From: Pseudomonas duriflava
GTDB taxonomy: Bacteria; Pseudomonadota; Gammaproteobacteria; Pseudomonadales; Pseudomonadaceae
NCBI RefSeq assembly: GCF_007830155.1
Contig: NZ_VLKY01000001.1
Coordinates: forward strand, 1 to 64,000
Length of the DNA stretch: 64,000 nt
Direction of reading: 5' to 3'
Made by a program: the position numbers and the translations under genes. This document shows positions 15,545-23,884 of this stretch, piece by piece (within the stretch, counting starts at the first letter, position 1; every line of letters begins with the position of its first letter). A model generated the notes under the pieces. That model searched no databases. It saw only the letters and a list, made by a program, of their open reading frames with translations, and was not told the DNA's origin.

Positions 15545-16747
15545 ATGCGTGACGTATTCATTTGCGATGCCGTTCGTACCCCTATTGGCCGCTTTGGCGG
15601 TTCGCTATCCAGTGTGCGTGCCGATGATCTGGCGGCTATCCCCCTGAAAGCGCTGATGGAGCGCAATCCCGGGGTGAACTGGGCAGAGGTCGATGAAGTG
15701 TTTATGGGCTGCGCCAACCAGGCCGGGGAAGACAACCGCAACGTGGCACGTATGGCATTGTTATTGGCAGGCCTGCCTGAAAACGTGCCGGGTGTTACGT
15801 TAAATCGCCTGTGTGCCTCAGGTATGGATGCGGTTGGTACTGCGTATCGTGCTATTGCAACGGGTGAAATGGAGCTGGCCATTGCGGGTGGCGTAGAGTC
15901 CATGTCACGTGCTCCCTTTGTCATGGGCAAGGCCGATACGGCGTTTTCACGTAATCAGAAGATTGAAGACACCACTATTGGATGGCGTTTCGTCAATCCG
16001 CTGATGAAGCAGCTGTACGGTACTCACTCCATGCCGGAGACAGCTGACAACGTGGCGGAAGAGTACAACGTGTCCCGCGCCGATCAAGACGCCTTTGCTC
16101 TACGCAGCCAACAGCGCACCGCGGCATCCCAGGAGAGCGGCTTCTTTGCCGAGGAAATCGTACCGGTCCGCATTGCTCACAAGAAAGGCGAAACTATTGT
16201 TGATAAGGACGAGCATCCACGTCCTGACACGACGCTGGAAATGTTAGCCAAGCTCAAGCCGGTCAATGGTCCGGATAAGACGGTGACCGCTGGTAATGCT
16301 TCGGGCGTGAATGATGGTGCGGCCGCTATGATCATCGCCTCGGCTGAGGCAGTGCAGAAGTACGGTCTTACGCCCCGTGCCCGTATCCTGGGCATGGCCA
16401 GTGGCGGCGTGGCGCCTCGTGTGATGGGTGTTGGCCCGGTGCCAGCCGTACAGAAGTTGCTTGCCCGTCTGGAAAAAACTATTGATGACTTCGACGTGGT
16501 TGAACTTAATGAGGCCTTTGCCAGCCAGGCACTGGCTGTAGTACGCGGCTTGGGCCTGCCGGATGACAGCGAAAAAGTGAATCCCCAAGGAGGCGCCATT
16601 GCTTTAGGCCATCCGTTGGGTATGAGCGGCGCACGTCTGGTCATGACAACCGTACATTGGCTTGAGAAGAACGATAAGAAACGTGGTTTGGCCACTATGT
16701 GCGTAGGAGTAGGGCAGGGCTTGGCCCTAGCTGTAGAGCGACTGTAA
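15545..16747 (+). CDS. pcaF: Beta-ketoadipyl-CoA thiolase
   Basis: Last step of the pathway: cleaves beta-ketoadipyl-CoA with CoA to succinyl-CoA and acetyl-CoA. It has 400 residues from the second of two ATG codons (AGGAG just ahead), the usual length and N-terminus (MRDVFICDAVRTPIGRFGG). The nucleophile Cys90 is in LNRLCASGMDAV, His356 in GHPLGMSG and the second Cys386 in MCVGVGQGLAL. It heads the pcaFTBDC operon behind two PcaR boxes. The CoA-transferase pcaIJ that feeds it is not in the window. Confidence 0.96.
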   Translation: MRDVFICDAVRTPIGRFGGSLSSVRADDLAAIPLKALMERNPGVNWAEVDEVFMGCANQAGEDNRNVARMALLLAGLPENVPGVTLNRLCASGMDAVGTAYRAIATGEMELAIAGGVESMSRAPFVMGKADTAFSRNQKIEDTTIGWRFVNPLMKQLYGTHSMPETADNVAEEYNVSRADQDAFALRSQQRTAASQESGFFAEEIVPVRIAHKKGETIVDKDEHPRPDTTLEMLAKLKPVNGPDKTVTAGNASGVNDGAAAMIIASAEAVQKYGLTPRARILGMASGGVAPRVMGVGPVPAVQKLLARLEKTIDDFDVVELNEAFASQALAVVRGLGLPDDSEKVNPQGGAIALGHPLGMSGARLVMTTVHWLEKNDKKRGLATMCVGVGQGLALAVERL

Positions 16748-17008
16748 GACTGTTCGTGACATGGACTGAGCAAAGCGTCTTGTGATCTTGCAAGGCGTTT
16801 GTTTAACCCGTGTCGATGGTAATGCGTCTGAGCAAGGAGCGAAATCTTTTGTAACAGGTCACATCAAAGCTCGCAGAGCCAGTATTGCTCTGGTTCTGCC
16901 TGTACGGTGGCCAAGCCGCTGCTATATGCAGGCTAGGCGACTCGAGTTGGTACGCATGGTAATGCCATGCAGCACCAAGGATTACTCACCTATTACAAGA
17001 GTGCATAA

Positions 17009-18298
17009 ATGACTACTTCTTCTTACACGTTGGAGGAGCGCCGAAAGCGAATCTTCGCTATCGTTGGTGCGTCGTCCGGTAATCTTGTCGAGTGGTTCGA
17101 TTTTTACGTCTACTCGTTCTGCTCCATCTATTTCGCTCACGCCTTTTTTCCTTCTGACGATCCGACTGTTCAACTTCTGAATACGGCAGGCGTGTTTGCT
17201 GCCGGCTTCCTAATGCGCCCAATCGGTGGCTGGATTTTTGGTGGTGTCGCAGATCGCTACGGTCGGCGTACATCCATGATGATTTCCGTACTGATGATGT
17301 GTGCAGGCTCCTTGGCGATCGCCTGTCTGCCTACCTACGACAGCATTGGCTTCTGGGCGCCGCTCCTGTTGCTGTTGGCTCGTTTATTCCAGGGGCTCTC
17401 GGTTGGCGGCGAGTACGGGACGACAGCTACCTACATGAGTGAGGTAGCTCTAAAGGGTAAACGTGGTTTCTACGCGTCTTTTCAATACGTCACCCTGATC
17501 GGGGGACAATTGCTGGCCGTGCTGGTTGTTGTCGTCCTTCAGCAGCTTCTTACTGAAGAGGAGCTTCGCGCCTGGGGCTGGCGAATTCCTTTTGCCATTG
17601 GCGCTTTCGCTGCCGTCATCTCTTTACTGTTGCGCCGTTCTCTGGAAGAGACCGCAACCCAGGAGAGCCGCTCTGCCAAAGAAGCCGGTTCCCTGGCCGG
17701 CCTCTTCAAGCATCACAAGGCGGCGTTTTTTACCGTGCTGGGGTATACCGCCGGCGGCTCGCTAATCTTTTACACATTTACTACGTACATGCAGAAGTAT
17801 CTGGTAAACACGGCCGGTATGAATGCCAAGACAGCCAGCGGCATCATGACGGGGGCTCTGTTTGTCTATATGGTCCTTCAGCCATTATTTGGAGCCTTGT
17901 CCGACCGTATCGGCCGGCGTGCTTCGATGCTATGGTTTGGTGCGCTGGGCGCATTGTGTACTTATCCGATCCTGCTCACCCTGAAGTCTACTAGTAACCC
18001 CTTCGCCGCCTTCGGCCTGATCATCGTGGCTCTTGCCATCGTCAGCTTCTATACCTCGATCAGTGGTCTGGTGAAAGCTGAAATGTTCCCACCAGAAATC
18101 CGTGCGTTGGGCGTAGGGCTGTCCTATGCCGTGGCTAATGCGCTGTTTGGCGGTTCAGCCGAGTTCGTGGCACTGAAGTTCAAGTCCATCGGCCATGAGG
18201 AGCTGTTCTATTTTTACGTGTCCGGAATGTTGGTAATCGCCTTCCTGGTGAGCCTGCGTCTGCCACGCAAGGCCAGTTATCTCCATGACGATCATTAA
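17009..18298 (+). CDS. pcaT: PcaT-type dicarboxylate/H+ symporter (MFS, MHS family)
   Basis: A 429-residue inner-membrane carrier with about 12 hydrophobic segments. Major facilitator loops are seen as [14 protein letters not shown] and again [28 protein letters not shown] is typical of the metabolite:H+ symporter (alpha-ketoglutarate permease-like) branch. The gene order pcaF-T-B-D-C equals that in P. putida, where PcaT moves beta-ketoadipate and related dicarboxylates. The transported compound here is inferred from that order. Confidence 0.85.
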   Translation: MTTSSYTLEERRKRIFAIVGASSGNLVEWFDFYVYSFCSIYFAHAFFPSDDPTVQLLNTAGVFAAGFLMRPIGGWIFGGVADRYGRRTSMMISVLMMCAGSLAIACLPTYDSIGFWAPLLLLLARLFQGLSVGGEYGTTATYMSEVALKGKRGFYASFQYVTLIGGQLLAVLVVVVLQQLLTEEELRAWGWRIPFAIGAFAAVISLLLRRSLEETATQESRSAKEAGSLAGLFKHHKAAFFTVLGYTAGGSLIFYTFTTYMQKYLVNTAGMNAKTASGIMTGALFVYMVLQPLFGALSDRIGRRASMLWFGALGALCTYPILLTLKSTSNPFAAFGLIIVALAIVSFYTSISGLVKAEMFPPEIRALGVGLSYAVANALFGGSAEFVALKFKSIGHEELFYFYVSGMLVIAFLVSLRLPRKASYLHDDH

Positions 18299-18328
18299 CA
18301 ACTCATAAGAAATACCTGAGGAAAGCTC

Positions 18329-19699
18329 ATGACGCACAGACCTGGCAATTACCTGTTTGACGCCTACTTTACCCAGGCGGCCATGCGGGACGTGTTCAGT
18401 GATACCGGCCGTATCCAGGGAATGCTTGATTTCGAAGCTGCTCTGGCACGTGCCGAGGCGTCCGTAGGGGTGATCCCTCAGGACGCTGTAGGCCCGATCG
18501 AGGAGGCCTGCCGGGCTGAGCGTTATGACTTCGACGCGTTGCGTGAAGCTATCCTTAACTCAGGTAATTCAGCCATTCCGCTAGTGAAAGCGCTCGGGCG
18601 TGAAATCAAGCGTCAGAGCCCCGAGGCTGAGCGTTATGTGCATATGGGTGCAACCAGCCAGGATGTAATGGATACGGGGCTCGTCTTACAGTTGCGCACG
18701 GCTTTGAAACTGCTCGAGGTTGATCTGGCAGAACTGGCCGAGACGCTGGCAGAGCAGGCGCAGCGTTATGCCGAAACGCCTCTGGCAGGACGGACCTGGT
18801 TGCAGCATGCCACGCCGGTCACCCTGGGTATGAAGATTGCCGGTTGGCTGGGGGCTCTTACACGCCATCGCCAACGGTTGGTGGAGCTCGAGCCACGCCT
18901 GTTTACGCTTCAGTTCGGAGGGGCGTCGGGTACTCTGGCGGCACTCGGAGAACAGGCGATGCCGGTAGCCGAAGCGTTAGCCAGAGAGTTGGACCTTTCT
19001 CTGCCCGAGCAACCCTGGCATACCCACCGTGATCGTCTGGTCGAAGTGGCTAGCATATGCGGAATGATTGCCGGAACATTGGGTAAATTTGGCCGTGATC
19101 TAAGCCTGCTGATGCAGACCGAGGCAGCCGAAACCTTCGAACCGGCAGGGCAGGGACGTGGCGGCTCCTCGACCATGCCGCACAAACGCAATCCGGTTAG
19201 CGCTGCGGTGCTGATCAGTGCCGCTACGCGCGTGCCGAACCTAGTAGCAACAATGTTTGCGTCTATGCCCCAGGAGCACGAGCGCAGCCTGGGGCTGTGG
19301 CATGCCGAATGGGACACCCTTCCTGACATCGTCTGCCTGACCTCTGGCGCTTTGCAGCAAGCCTTGCTGGTAGCGAAAGGGCTCGAAGTCGACGCCGAGC
19401 GGATGCGCCAGAATCTGGAGCTGACCCATGGCCTGGTTCTGGCTGAAGCCGTCAGCATTGCTTTGAGTCAGCGGATTGGGCGTGAGCAGGCGCACCATTT
19501 GGTAGAGCAGTGCTGTCGCCGTGCCGTGGCTGAACGGTGCCATCTACGTGAAGCCCTGGGCCGAGACGAAGAAGTTTCGGCTGAGTTTTCTTCTGAAGAA
19601 CTGGATCGTTTACTTGATCCTGCCCATTACCTCGGCCAGGCCCGTACATGGGTAGAGCGTGCTTGTGCCGAGCATCAGTCATTCATGCGTGCGCGCTAG
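18329..19699 (+). CDS. pcaB: 3-carboxy-cis,cis-muconate cycloisomerase
   Basis: Closes carboxymuconate to gamma-carboxymuconolactone. It has 456 residues of the fumarase/aspartase superfamily. The signature GRGGSSTMPHKRNP lies near residues 275-288, with the HMGATSQDVMDTG segment near residue 108 and LAGRTWLQHATPVT near 152. GAGGAAAG precedes the ATG. It is 30 nt after pcaT and 12 nt before pcaD, inside the operon. Confidence 0.95.
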   Translation: MTHRPGNYLFDAYFTQAAMRDVFSDTGRIQGMLDFEAALARAEASVGVIPQDAVGPIEEACRAERYDFDALREAILNSGNSAIPLVKALGREIKRQSPEAERYVHMGATSQDVMDTGLVLQLRTALKLLEVDLAELAETLAEQAQRYAETPLAGRTWLQHATPVTLGMKIAGWLGALTRHRQRLVELEPRLFTLQFGGASGTLAALGEQAMPVAEALARELDLSLPEQPWHTHRDRLVEVASICGMIAGTLGKFGRDLSLLMQTEAAETFEPAGQGRGGSSTMPHKRNPVSAAVLISAATRVPNLVATMFASMPQEHERSLGLWHAEWDTLPDIVCLTSGALQQALLVAKGLEVDAERMRQNLELTHGLVLAEAVSIALSQRIGREQAHHLVEQCCRRAVAERCHLREALGRDEEVSAEFSSEELDRLLDPAHYLGQARTWVERACAEHQSFMRAR

Positions 19700-19711
19700 G
19701 AGAAATAATCC

Positions 19712-20500
19712 GTGGCAACTATAAAAATCGCCGGGGGCGAACTGAATTATCGTCTTGATGGACGCGAAGATGCACCGGTTCTGGTGCTCTCCAACTCGCT
19801 GGGGACCGACCTGCATATGTGGGACGACCAGATTCCAGCCTTTACCGAGCATTTTCGTGTCTTGCGCTATGACACCCGCGGGCATGGCAGCTCTTCCGTG
19901 ACACCAGGGCCCTATACCATTGAGCAATTGGGCAAAGATGTAATTGCCCTGCTTGATGCATTGAACATCCAGAAGGCCTATTTCTGTGGCCTTTCCATGG
20001 GGGGATTGATTGGGCAATGGCTGGCAGTGAACACAGGTGACCGCATCCGGCGAGTAGTGCTCTGTAACACAGCAGCCAAGATCGGTAATGACGACGTGTG
20101 GAACACTCGGATCGATACGGTACTAAAAGGTGGTCAAAAGGCCATGCTTGATCTGCGCGACGCTTCCATTGCTCGCTGGTTCACTACAGATTTCGCTGAG
20201 GCCGAGTCTATTAAAGTCAAACGGATTACAGACATGCTGGCGAATACGTCGCCGGAAGGTTATGCCGCTAACTGTGCGGCAGTTCGTGACGGCGATTTCC
20301 GTGACCAGCTTACAAGCGTCACGATTCCTGTGCTCATCGTAGCCGGCACGCATGACGCGGTGACCACGCCTGAACATGGTCGCTTCATGCAGGAGCACAT
20401 TGCTGGTGCCGAGTATGCTGAGTTCAGCGCGGCGCACCTTTCCAATGTACAGGCTGGTGATGTATTTACTCAGCGAGTATTGGCTTTCCTAACTGCTTAA
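19712..20500 (+). CDS. pcaD: 3-oxoadipate enol-lactonase
   Basis: Hydrolyses beta-ketoadipate enol-lactone to beta-ketoadipate. It has 262 residues with an alpha/beta-hydrolase fold: oxyanion segment SNSLGTDLHMWDDQ, nucleophile Ser95 in GLSMGG, Asp215 in GTHDAVTTPEH and His242 in SAAHLSNVQ. It starts with GTG behind AGGAGAA, 12 nt after pcaB. It is separate from pcaC, not fused as in some actinobacteria. Confidence 0.95.
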   Translation: MATIKIAGGELNYRLDGREDAPVLVLSNSLGTDLHMWDDQIPAFTEHFRVLRYDTRGHGSSSVTPGPYTIEQLGKDVIALLDALNIQKAYFCGLSMGGLIGQWLAVNTGDRIRRVVLCNTAAKIGNDDVWNTRIDTVLKGGQKAMLDLRDASIARWFTTDFAEAESIKVKRITDMLANTSPEGYAANCAAVRDGDFRDQLTSVTIPVLIVAGTHDAVTTPEHGRFMQEHIAGAEYAEFSAAHLSNVQAGDVFTQRVLAFLTA

Positions 20501-20512
20501 AGGTAAATCACC

Positions 20513-20902
20513 ATGGATGAACGCGAACGTTATGAAAAAGGCATGGAAGTACGCCGTGCCGTCTTGGGCGATGCTCATGTTGATCGCAGCCTCAAGAACC
20601 TGACGCCTTTTAATGAAGAGTTTCAGGAAATGATCACCCGGCATGCTTGGGGGGATATCTGGACCCGTCCTGGCTTGCCACGTCATACCCGGAGCCTTAT
20701 TACCATTTCCATGCTGATCGGTATGAACCGTAGCGAGGAATTGAAGCTGCACCTGCGCGCAGCGGCCAACAATGGCGTCACGCGTGACGAGATCAAGGAA
20801 GTGATCATGCAGAGTGCGATCTACTGCGGAATCCCTGCGGCCAATGCTACTTTTCACTTGGCCGAGTCCGTATGGGATGAGTTAGGCGTAGAGTCGCGTT
20901 AG
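20513..20902 (+). CDS. pcaC: 4-carboxymuconolactone decarboxylase
   Basis: Converts gamma-carboxymuconolactone to beta-ketoadipate enol-lactone. It has 129 residues, the usual length, with an AhpD-like helical fold. Family features include RRAVLGDAHVDRS, the central WGDIWTRPGLPRHTRSL and EVIMQSAIYCGIPAANATFH. It is the last gene of the pcaFTBDC operon, followed by a strong terminator. Confidence 0.95.
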   Translation: MDERERYEKGMEVRRAVLGDAHVDRSLKNLTPFNEEFQEMITRHAWGDIWTRPGLPRHTRSLITISMLIGMNRSEELKLHLRAAANNGVTRDEIKEVIMQSAIYCGIPAANATFHLAESVWDELGVESR

Positions 20903-20912
20903 TCTTGAAGTG

Positions 20913-20943
20913 AAAAGGCCTCGCCAAGAGGGCGAGGCCTTTT
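20913..20943. terminator. Bidirectional terminator between pcaC and the LigC-like gene
   Basis: AAAAGGCCTCGCC, five bases, GGCGAGGCCTTTT: a perfect 13-bp stem with A and T ends on both strands. It separates two convergent genes and can stop transcription from either side. Confidence 0.9.
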
Positions 20944-20945
20944 CA

Positions 20946-21899
20946 TTACAGTAAGGGGTTCATTTGCCGGTCCAGCTGATCCAGCAAGCGCATGGCCGGT
21001 AGGCAGCTTTCAACAGATGATTCAGGCTGTCGTCCTTCTCTAATCGCTGCAAAGAACTCACGATCCTGCAGGGCAAACCCATTTCCTGACAGTGGAATTA
21101 TATGGCCCTCGTGGTTCTTCAATTCGTCACGAAACACATGCAACGTATCTTCTTCGCCAATATAGCGATAGAAGCTGCCAAACGGCCCACGGTTATTAAA
21201 GGATAGGCTCAATGTTGCCATAACGCCTGACACCGACCGCATACCAATAGTCATATCCATAGCGATACCCAGCGTCGGATGGCGCGGACCTTGAATCCCC
21301 CAGACCTGAATTTCTGAATCCTCAAGTAGCCAGGCGAACAAATCCACGGTATGACAAGCATGGTGCCATAACAAGTGATCCGTCCAAGTGCGCGGTTGGC
21401 CATGCATGTTGCGGTTATCGCGCCGGAAAAAGTAGGTTTCGGCTACCAGATGCTGAAGGTGAAATTCGCCTGCCTGGATACGTCGTCTGATTTCGCGGTG
21501 TGAAGGGTTGAACCGACGCGTATGCGCGATCATACAGATCTGGCCGGAAGCGCACGTCTGTTTTGCCAGTGCTTCGGCCTCCGACAGACTTAGGCTCATG
21601 GGTATCTCAACCAATACAGGCTTGCCGGCCGACAGCGCTTGTGTCGCCTGTTGCGCATGCAAGGGGCTGGGTGTGGCAAGAATAACGGCGTCGAGGTTTT
21701 CTCGTAGAAGACAGAGCTCATAATCCAACGAGTAGTTTGGAATGCCCCATTCGGCTGCAAAGCGAGCCGTATCATCTGGCAGTCCGCCGGCTAGGCAAAC
21801 AACCTCAACATCGTCGAGGCCTTGCAATGCCTGCATATGGGTGGCAGCGATGGCGCCTTCGCCTGCCAGCAGGACACGTATAGGGCTGGATGTCGTCAT
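20946..21899 (-). CDS. Gfo/Idh/MocA-family dehydrogenase similar to LigC
   Basis: A 317-residue NAD(P)-dependent oxidoreductase. The Rossmann start is LLAGEGAIAATH. The catalytic domain contains HTRRFNPSH, TYFFRRDNRN, TWTDHLLWHHACHTVDLFAW and SLSFNNRGPFG. This set closely matches, from memory, LigC of Sphingobium, which oxidises 4-carboxy-2-hydroxymuconate semialdehyde in the protocatechuate 4,5-cleavage route. The present cluster encodes 3,4-cleavage and no LigAB is seen, so the substrate here is unclear. It lies downstream of the OprD-type porin gene, with a terminator between. Confidence 0.75.
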   Translation of the reverse strand: MTTSSPIRVLLAGEGAIAATHMQALQGLDDVEVVCLAGGLPDDTARFAAEWGIPNYSLDYELCLLRENLDAVILATPSPLHAQQATQALSAGKPVLVEIPMSLSLSEAEALAKQTCASGQICMIAHTRRFNPSHREIRRRIQAGEFHLQHLVAETYFFRRDNRNMHGQPRTWTDHLLWHHACHTVDLFAWLLEDSEIQVWGIQGPRHPTLGIAMDMTIGMRSVSGVMATLSLSFNNRGPFGSFYRYIGEEDTLHVFRDELKNHEGHIIPLSGNGFALQDREFFAAIREGRQPESSVESCLPAMRLLDQLDRQMNPLL

Positions 21900-21929
21900 C
21901 AGTTATTTCTCCCTGTAAGGCCTGAATAA

Positions 21930-21958
21930 AAAAAGCCTGTCACAGGGACAGGCTTTTT
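21930..21958. terminator. Terminator after the OprD-type porin gene
   Basis: AAAAAGCCTGTC, five bases, GACAGGCTTTTT: a perfect 12-bp stem with A and T ends. On the minus strand it follows the porin stop and precedes the LigC-like gene. Confidence 0.85.
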
Positions 21959-21973
21959 GTGGCACAGAAAACC

Positions 21974-23257
21974 TTACAGCAGGGACAGCGGGTAGCTGAA
22001 GATCAGGCGGTTTTCGTCGATGTCGTTGTTAGAGCCGAAATCACGACGGAGCATGGTGTTTCTCCAGCGCATGTTCAGGTTCTTGAGCGGACCGCCCTGG
22101 AAGGTATAGGCCAGGTCAAAGTTGCGTTCCCACTGAGAGCCATCGTCTGTAGTAGACGTATGGATATTATCCCCATGACCGTAACGCGCCATAAGCGCTA
22201 AACCGGGGATACCCATCGCTGCAAAGTTGTAATCGTAGCGGAGCTGCCAGGAACGTTCTTTGGCATTGTCGAAGCTCTGTACGAACATATCGTTAGCTAG
22301 AGTGCCGCCGCTGGTTCCTGCAAGGCTTAACCAGCCGTCGTCACCGCTAACTTTCTGCAGGCCCACGGAAACTTTGTGACCACCGATACCAGCGGACAGC
22401 ATGGCGGTAACAAGCTTGTTATCCAGATTACCGGCGAGAGCACTGCCCTCTTCTTTGCCTGTAAAATAACCAAGATTTGCGCCTAAAGTCCAGTCACCAA
22501 ATTTCTGAGCATGGGTCAGGTTATAGAAGTTTTGCTTATATACATCTTCTAGTCGTGCATGCCACAGGCCGACCATTGTCTTTTTTTCATTAAAAGTATA
22601 TTCACCGCCAACATAATTAAAACGATCTGATTCTGCATTGGTGAAACGGCCAGGAGTCATATCTTGCATATCAGATGAGTTACGCAAACTCACCTGACGG
22701 ATCTGGGCACCATAGAAGGTAAAGCCGTCTAGCTCTTTGGACGTAATGGTTGCGCCCTGGAAGGTCTGAGGCAACAAGCGACCATCGTTAAAGCGCAGAA
22801 CCGGAACGTTAGGCATCAGCTCGCCTACACGCAGTTCGGTCTTGGAAACCTTGGCTTTAAAGGTGGCGCCTACACGGCCGAAATCGTCGGCTGCTTCTCC
22901 TGCCAGCTGTCCGGGGCGACGTGTACTTGTAGGTAACAGCTGTGTTCCAGAGCGATCAGCACTACTATCAAGTTTGAAACCGTATAGCGCAGTAATATCA
23001 AGACCAAAACCAACCGTACCCTCTGTGAAGCCAGAATTCGCTGTGAAAATGAAGCCCTGGGCCCATTCTTCCTGCTTGCTCTGCTGAGTACTGCTGCTAT
23101 TACGGAAGTCCCGGTTGAAATAATAGTTCCGGGCCATCACATTGACTTTGGCATCCTCAACGAATCCGGCGGCACTAGCAGTAGCCGGTAGGCCCAATGC
23201 GAGAGCAAACGGTGCGAGGCCTAGTAGGGTAGGGGCGGAAAGATAGCGTAACGTCAT
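21974..23257 (-). CDS. OprD-family outer-membrane porin (PcaP-like)
   Basis: A 427-residue outer-membrane channel for small acids. The signal peptide ends near ATASA (residue 29). The mature start GFVEDAKVNVMARNYYFNRD and the alternating strand pattern are OprD-type, and the final strand ends IFSYPLSLL. In P. putida a porin of this class (PcaP) belongs to the pca cluster. Here it is divergent from quiC, so its cargo is probably protocatechuate, quinate or shikimate. A small hairpin lies in its leader (23332-23352). Confidence 0.88.
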   Translation of the reverse strand: MTLRYLSAPTLLGLAPFALALGLPATASAAGFVEDAKVNVMARNYYFNRDFRNSSSTQQSKQEEWAQGFIFTANSGFTEGTVGFGLDITALYGFKLDSSADRSGTQLLPTSTRRPGQLAGEAADDFGRVGATFKAKVSKTELRVGELMPNVPVLRFNDGRLLPQTFQGATITSKELDGFTFYGAQIRQVSLRNSSDMQDMTPGRFTNAESDRFNYVGGEYTFNEKKTMVGLWHARLEDVYKQNFYNLTHAQKFGDWTLGANLGYFTGKEEGSALAGNLDNKLVTAMLSAGIGGHKVSVGLQKVSGDDGWLSLAGTSGGTLANDMFVQSFDNAKERSWQLRYDYNFAAMGIPGLALMARYGHGDNIHTSTTDDGSQWERNFDLAYTFQGGPLKNLNMRWRNTMLRRDFGSNNDIDENRLIFSYPLSLL

Positions 23258-23613
23258 TTTTATATACTCCCATGAGTTTTAATAACCGCGCCTGAGCGAA
23301 ATTTTTGAACTTGATATACTTCAGGAGCGGAATGGCCCTCCCTCAGGGCCATCGTGTTCGGCATTAACGCGCAGCCGAACCTTGGCAGTAGCTGTAGGCT
23401 ATCTGCAAAGTTGAAAATACGTCGAGGATATAATGCAAGTATGAAGGTAATGCTACAGAGTTCATGATGAGCATTCAGGGATGATTCCATTATTAGTCTT
23501 GTTGGAATTCAACCGAGCTGGCGTGCTAGCTAAGTTGGTCATGTGATGGTGGCGATAATGCAATCGCTTCGTCAAAAAATGCAAGACAGATATCTGCGTT
23601 AAATGCCCCTAAG

Positions 23614-23626
23614 TTAACCGTTTGGT
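23614..23626 (+). promoter_or_regulatory. Copy 1 of the TTAACCGTTTGGT element
   Basis: TTAACCGTTTGGT recurs exactly 102 bp to the right. After it comes CTATT where the second copy has ACATT. It is a probable binding site for the regulator of the quinate genes. Confidence 0.5.
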
Positions 23627-23696
23627 CTATTCAATAGAATATATATCCACATAAAAACGGCATATAGGACAGTGTCTTGATCAGCATCACCTTCTT

Positions 23697-23711
23697 GGGC
23701 GGTTATCGAAC
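23697..23711 (-). promoter_or_regulatory. PcaR-like box upstream of quiC
   Basis: Read on the minus strand, GTTCGATAACCGCCC matches 13 of 15 positions of the PcaR box. It directly adjoins the second TTAACCGTTTGGT element, suggesting joint control. Confidence 0.5.
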
Positions 23712-23713
23712 GC

Positions 23714-23736
23714 GATTAACCGTTTGGTACATTTTG
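23714..23736 (+). promoter_or_regulatory. 23-nt operator-like element upstream of quiC
   Basis: GATTAACCGTTTGGTACATT followed by TTG. It agrees at 20 of 23 positions with an element at 31130-31152 ahead of aroQ. It lies about 150 nt before quiC. The TetR-type regulator encoded just downstream of quiC is the obvious candidate binder. Confidence 0.55.
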
Positions 23737-23884
23737 CCGTTGCGGCCTATAGTTACCCTAAGAATAATTCCGGGCTACTTCATATTGAGTCATGAAGACT
23801 GGTCTTGACCTAGAGGGTCTTGTCCTTCCCGCTGTGACTCCGTCGCGTTGACGTATTGGATTTGTCCACCAAGAGGAGCTGAAC

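Larger units (their letters stand above)
23258..23884. other. Divergent control region between the porin gene and quiC
   Basis: 627 nt without a gene. It holds two copies of TTAACCGTTTGGT (23614-23626 and 23716-23728, 102 bp apart), one PcaR-like box (23697-23711) and a hairpin in the porin leader (ATGGCCCT, five bases, AGGGCCAT at 23332-23352). Confidence 0.7.

Noticed and set aside
15367-15930. Minus-strand frame overlapping the start of pcaF
   Set aside because: pcaF is certain in the other frame; this frame is low-complexity Ser/Ala/Arg-rich shadow sequence.
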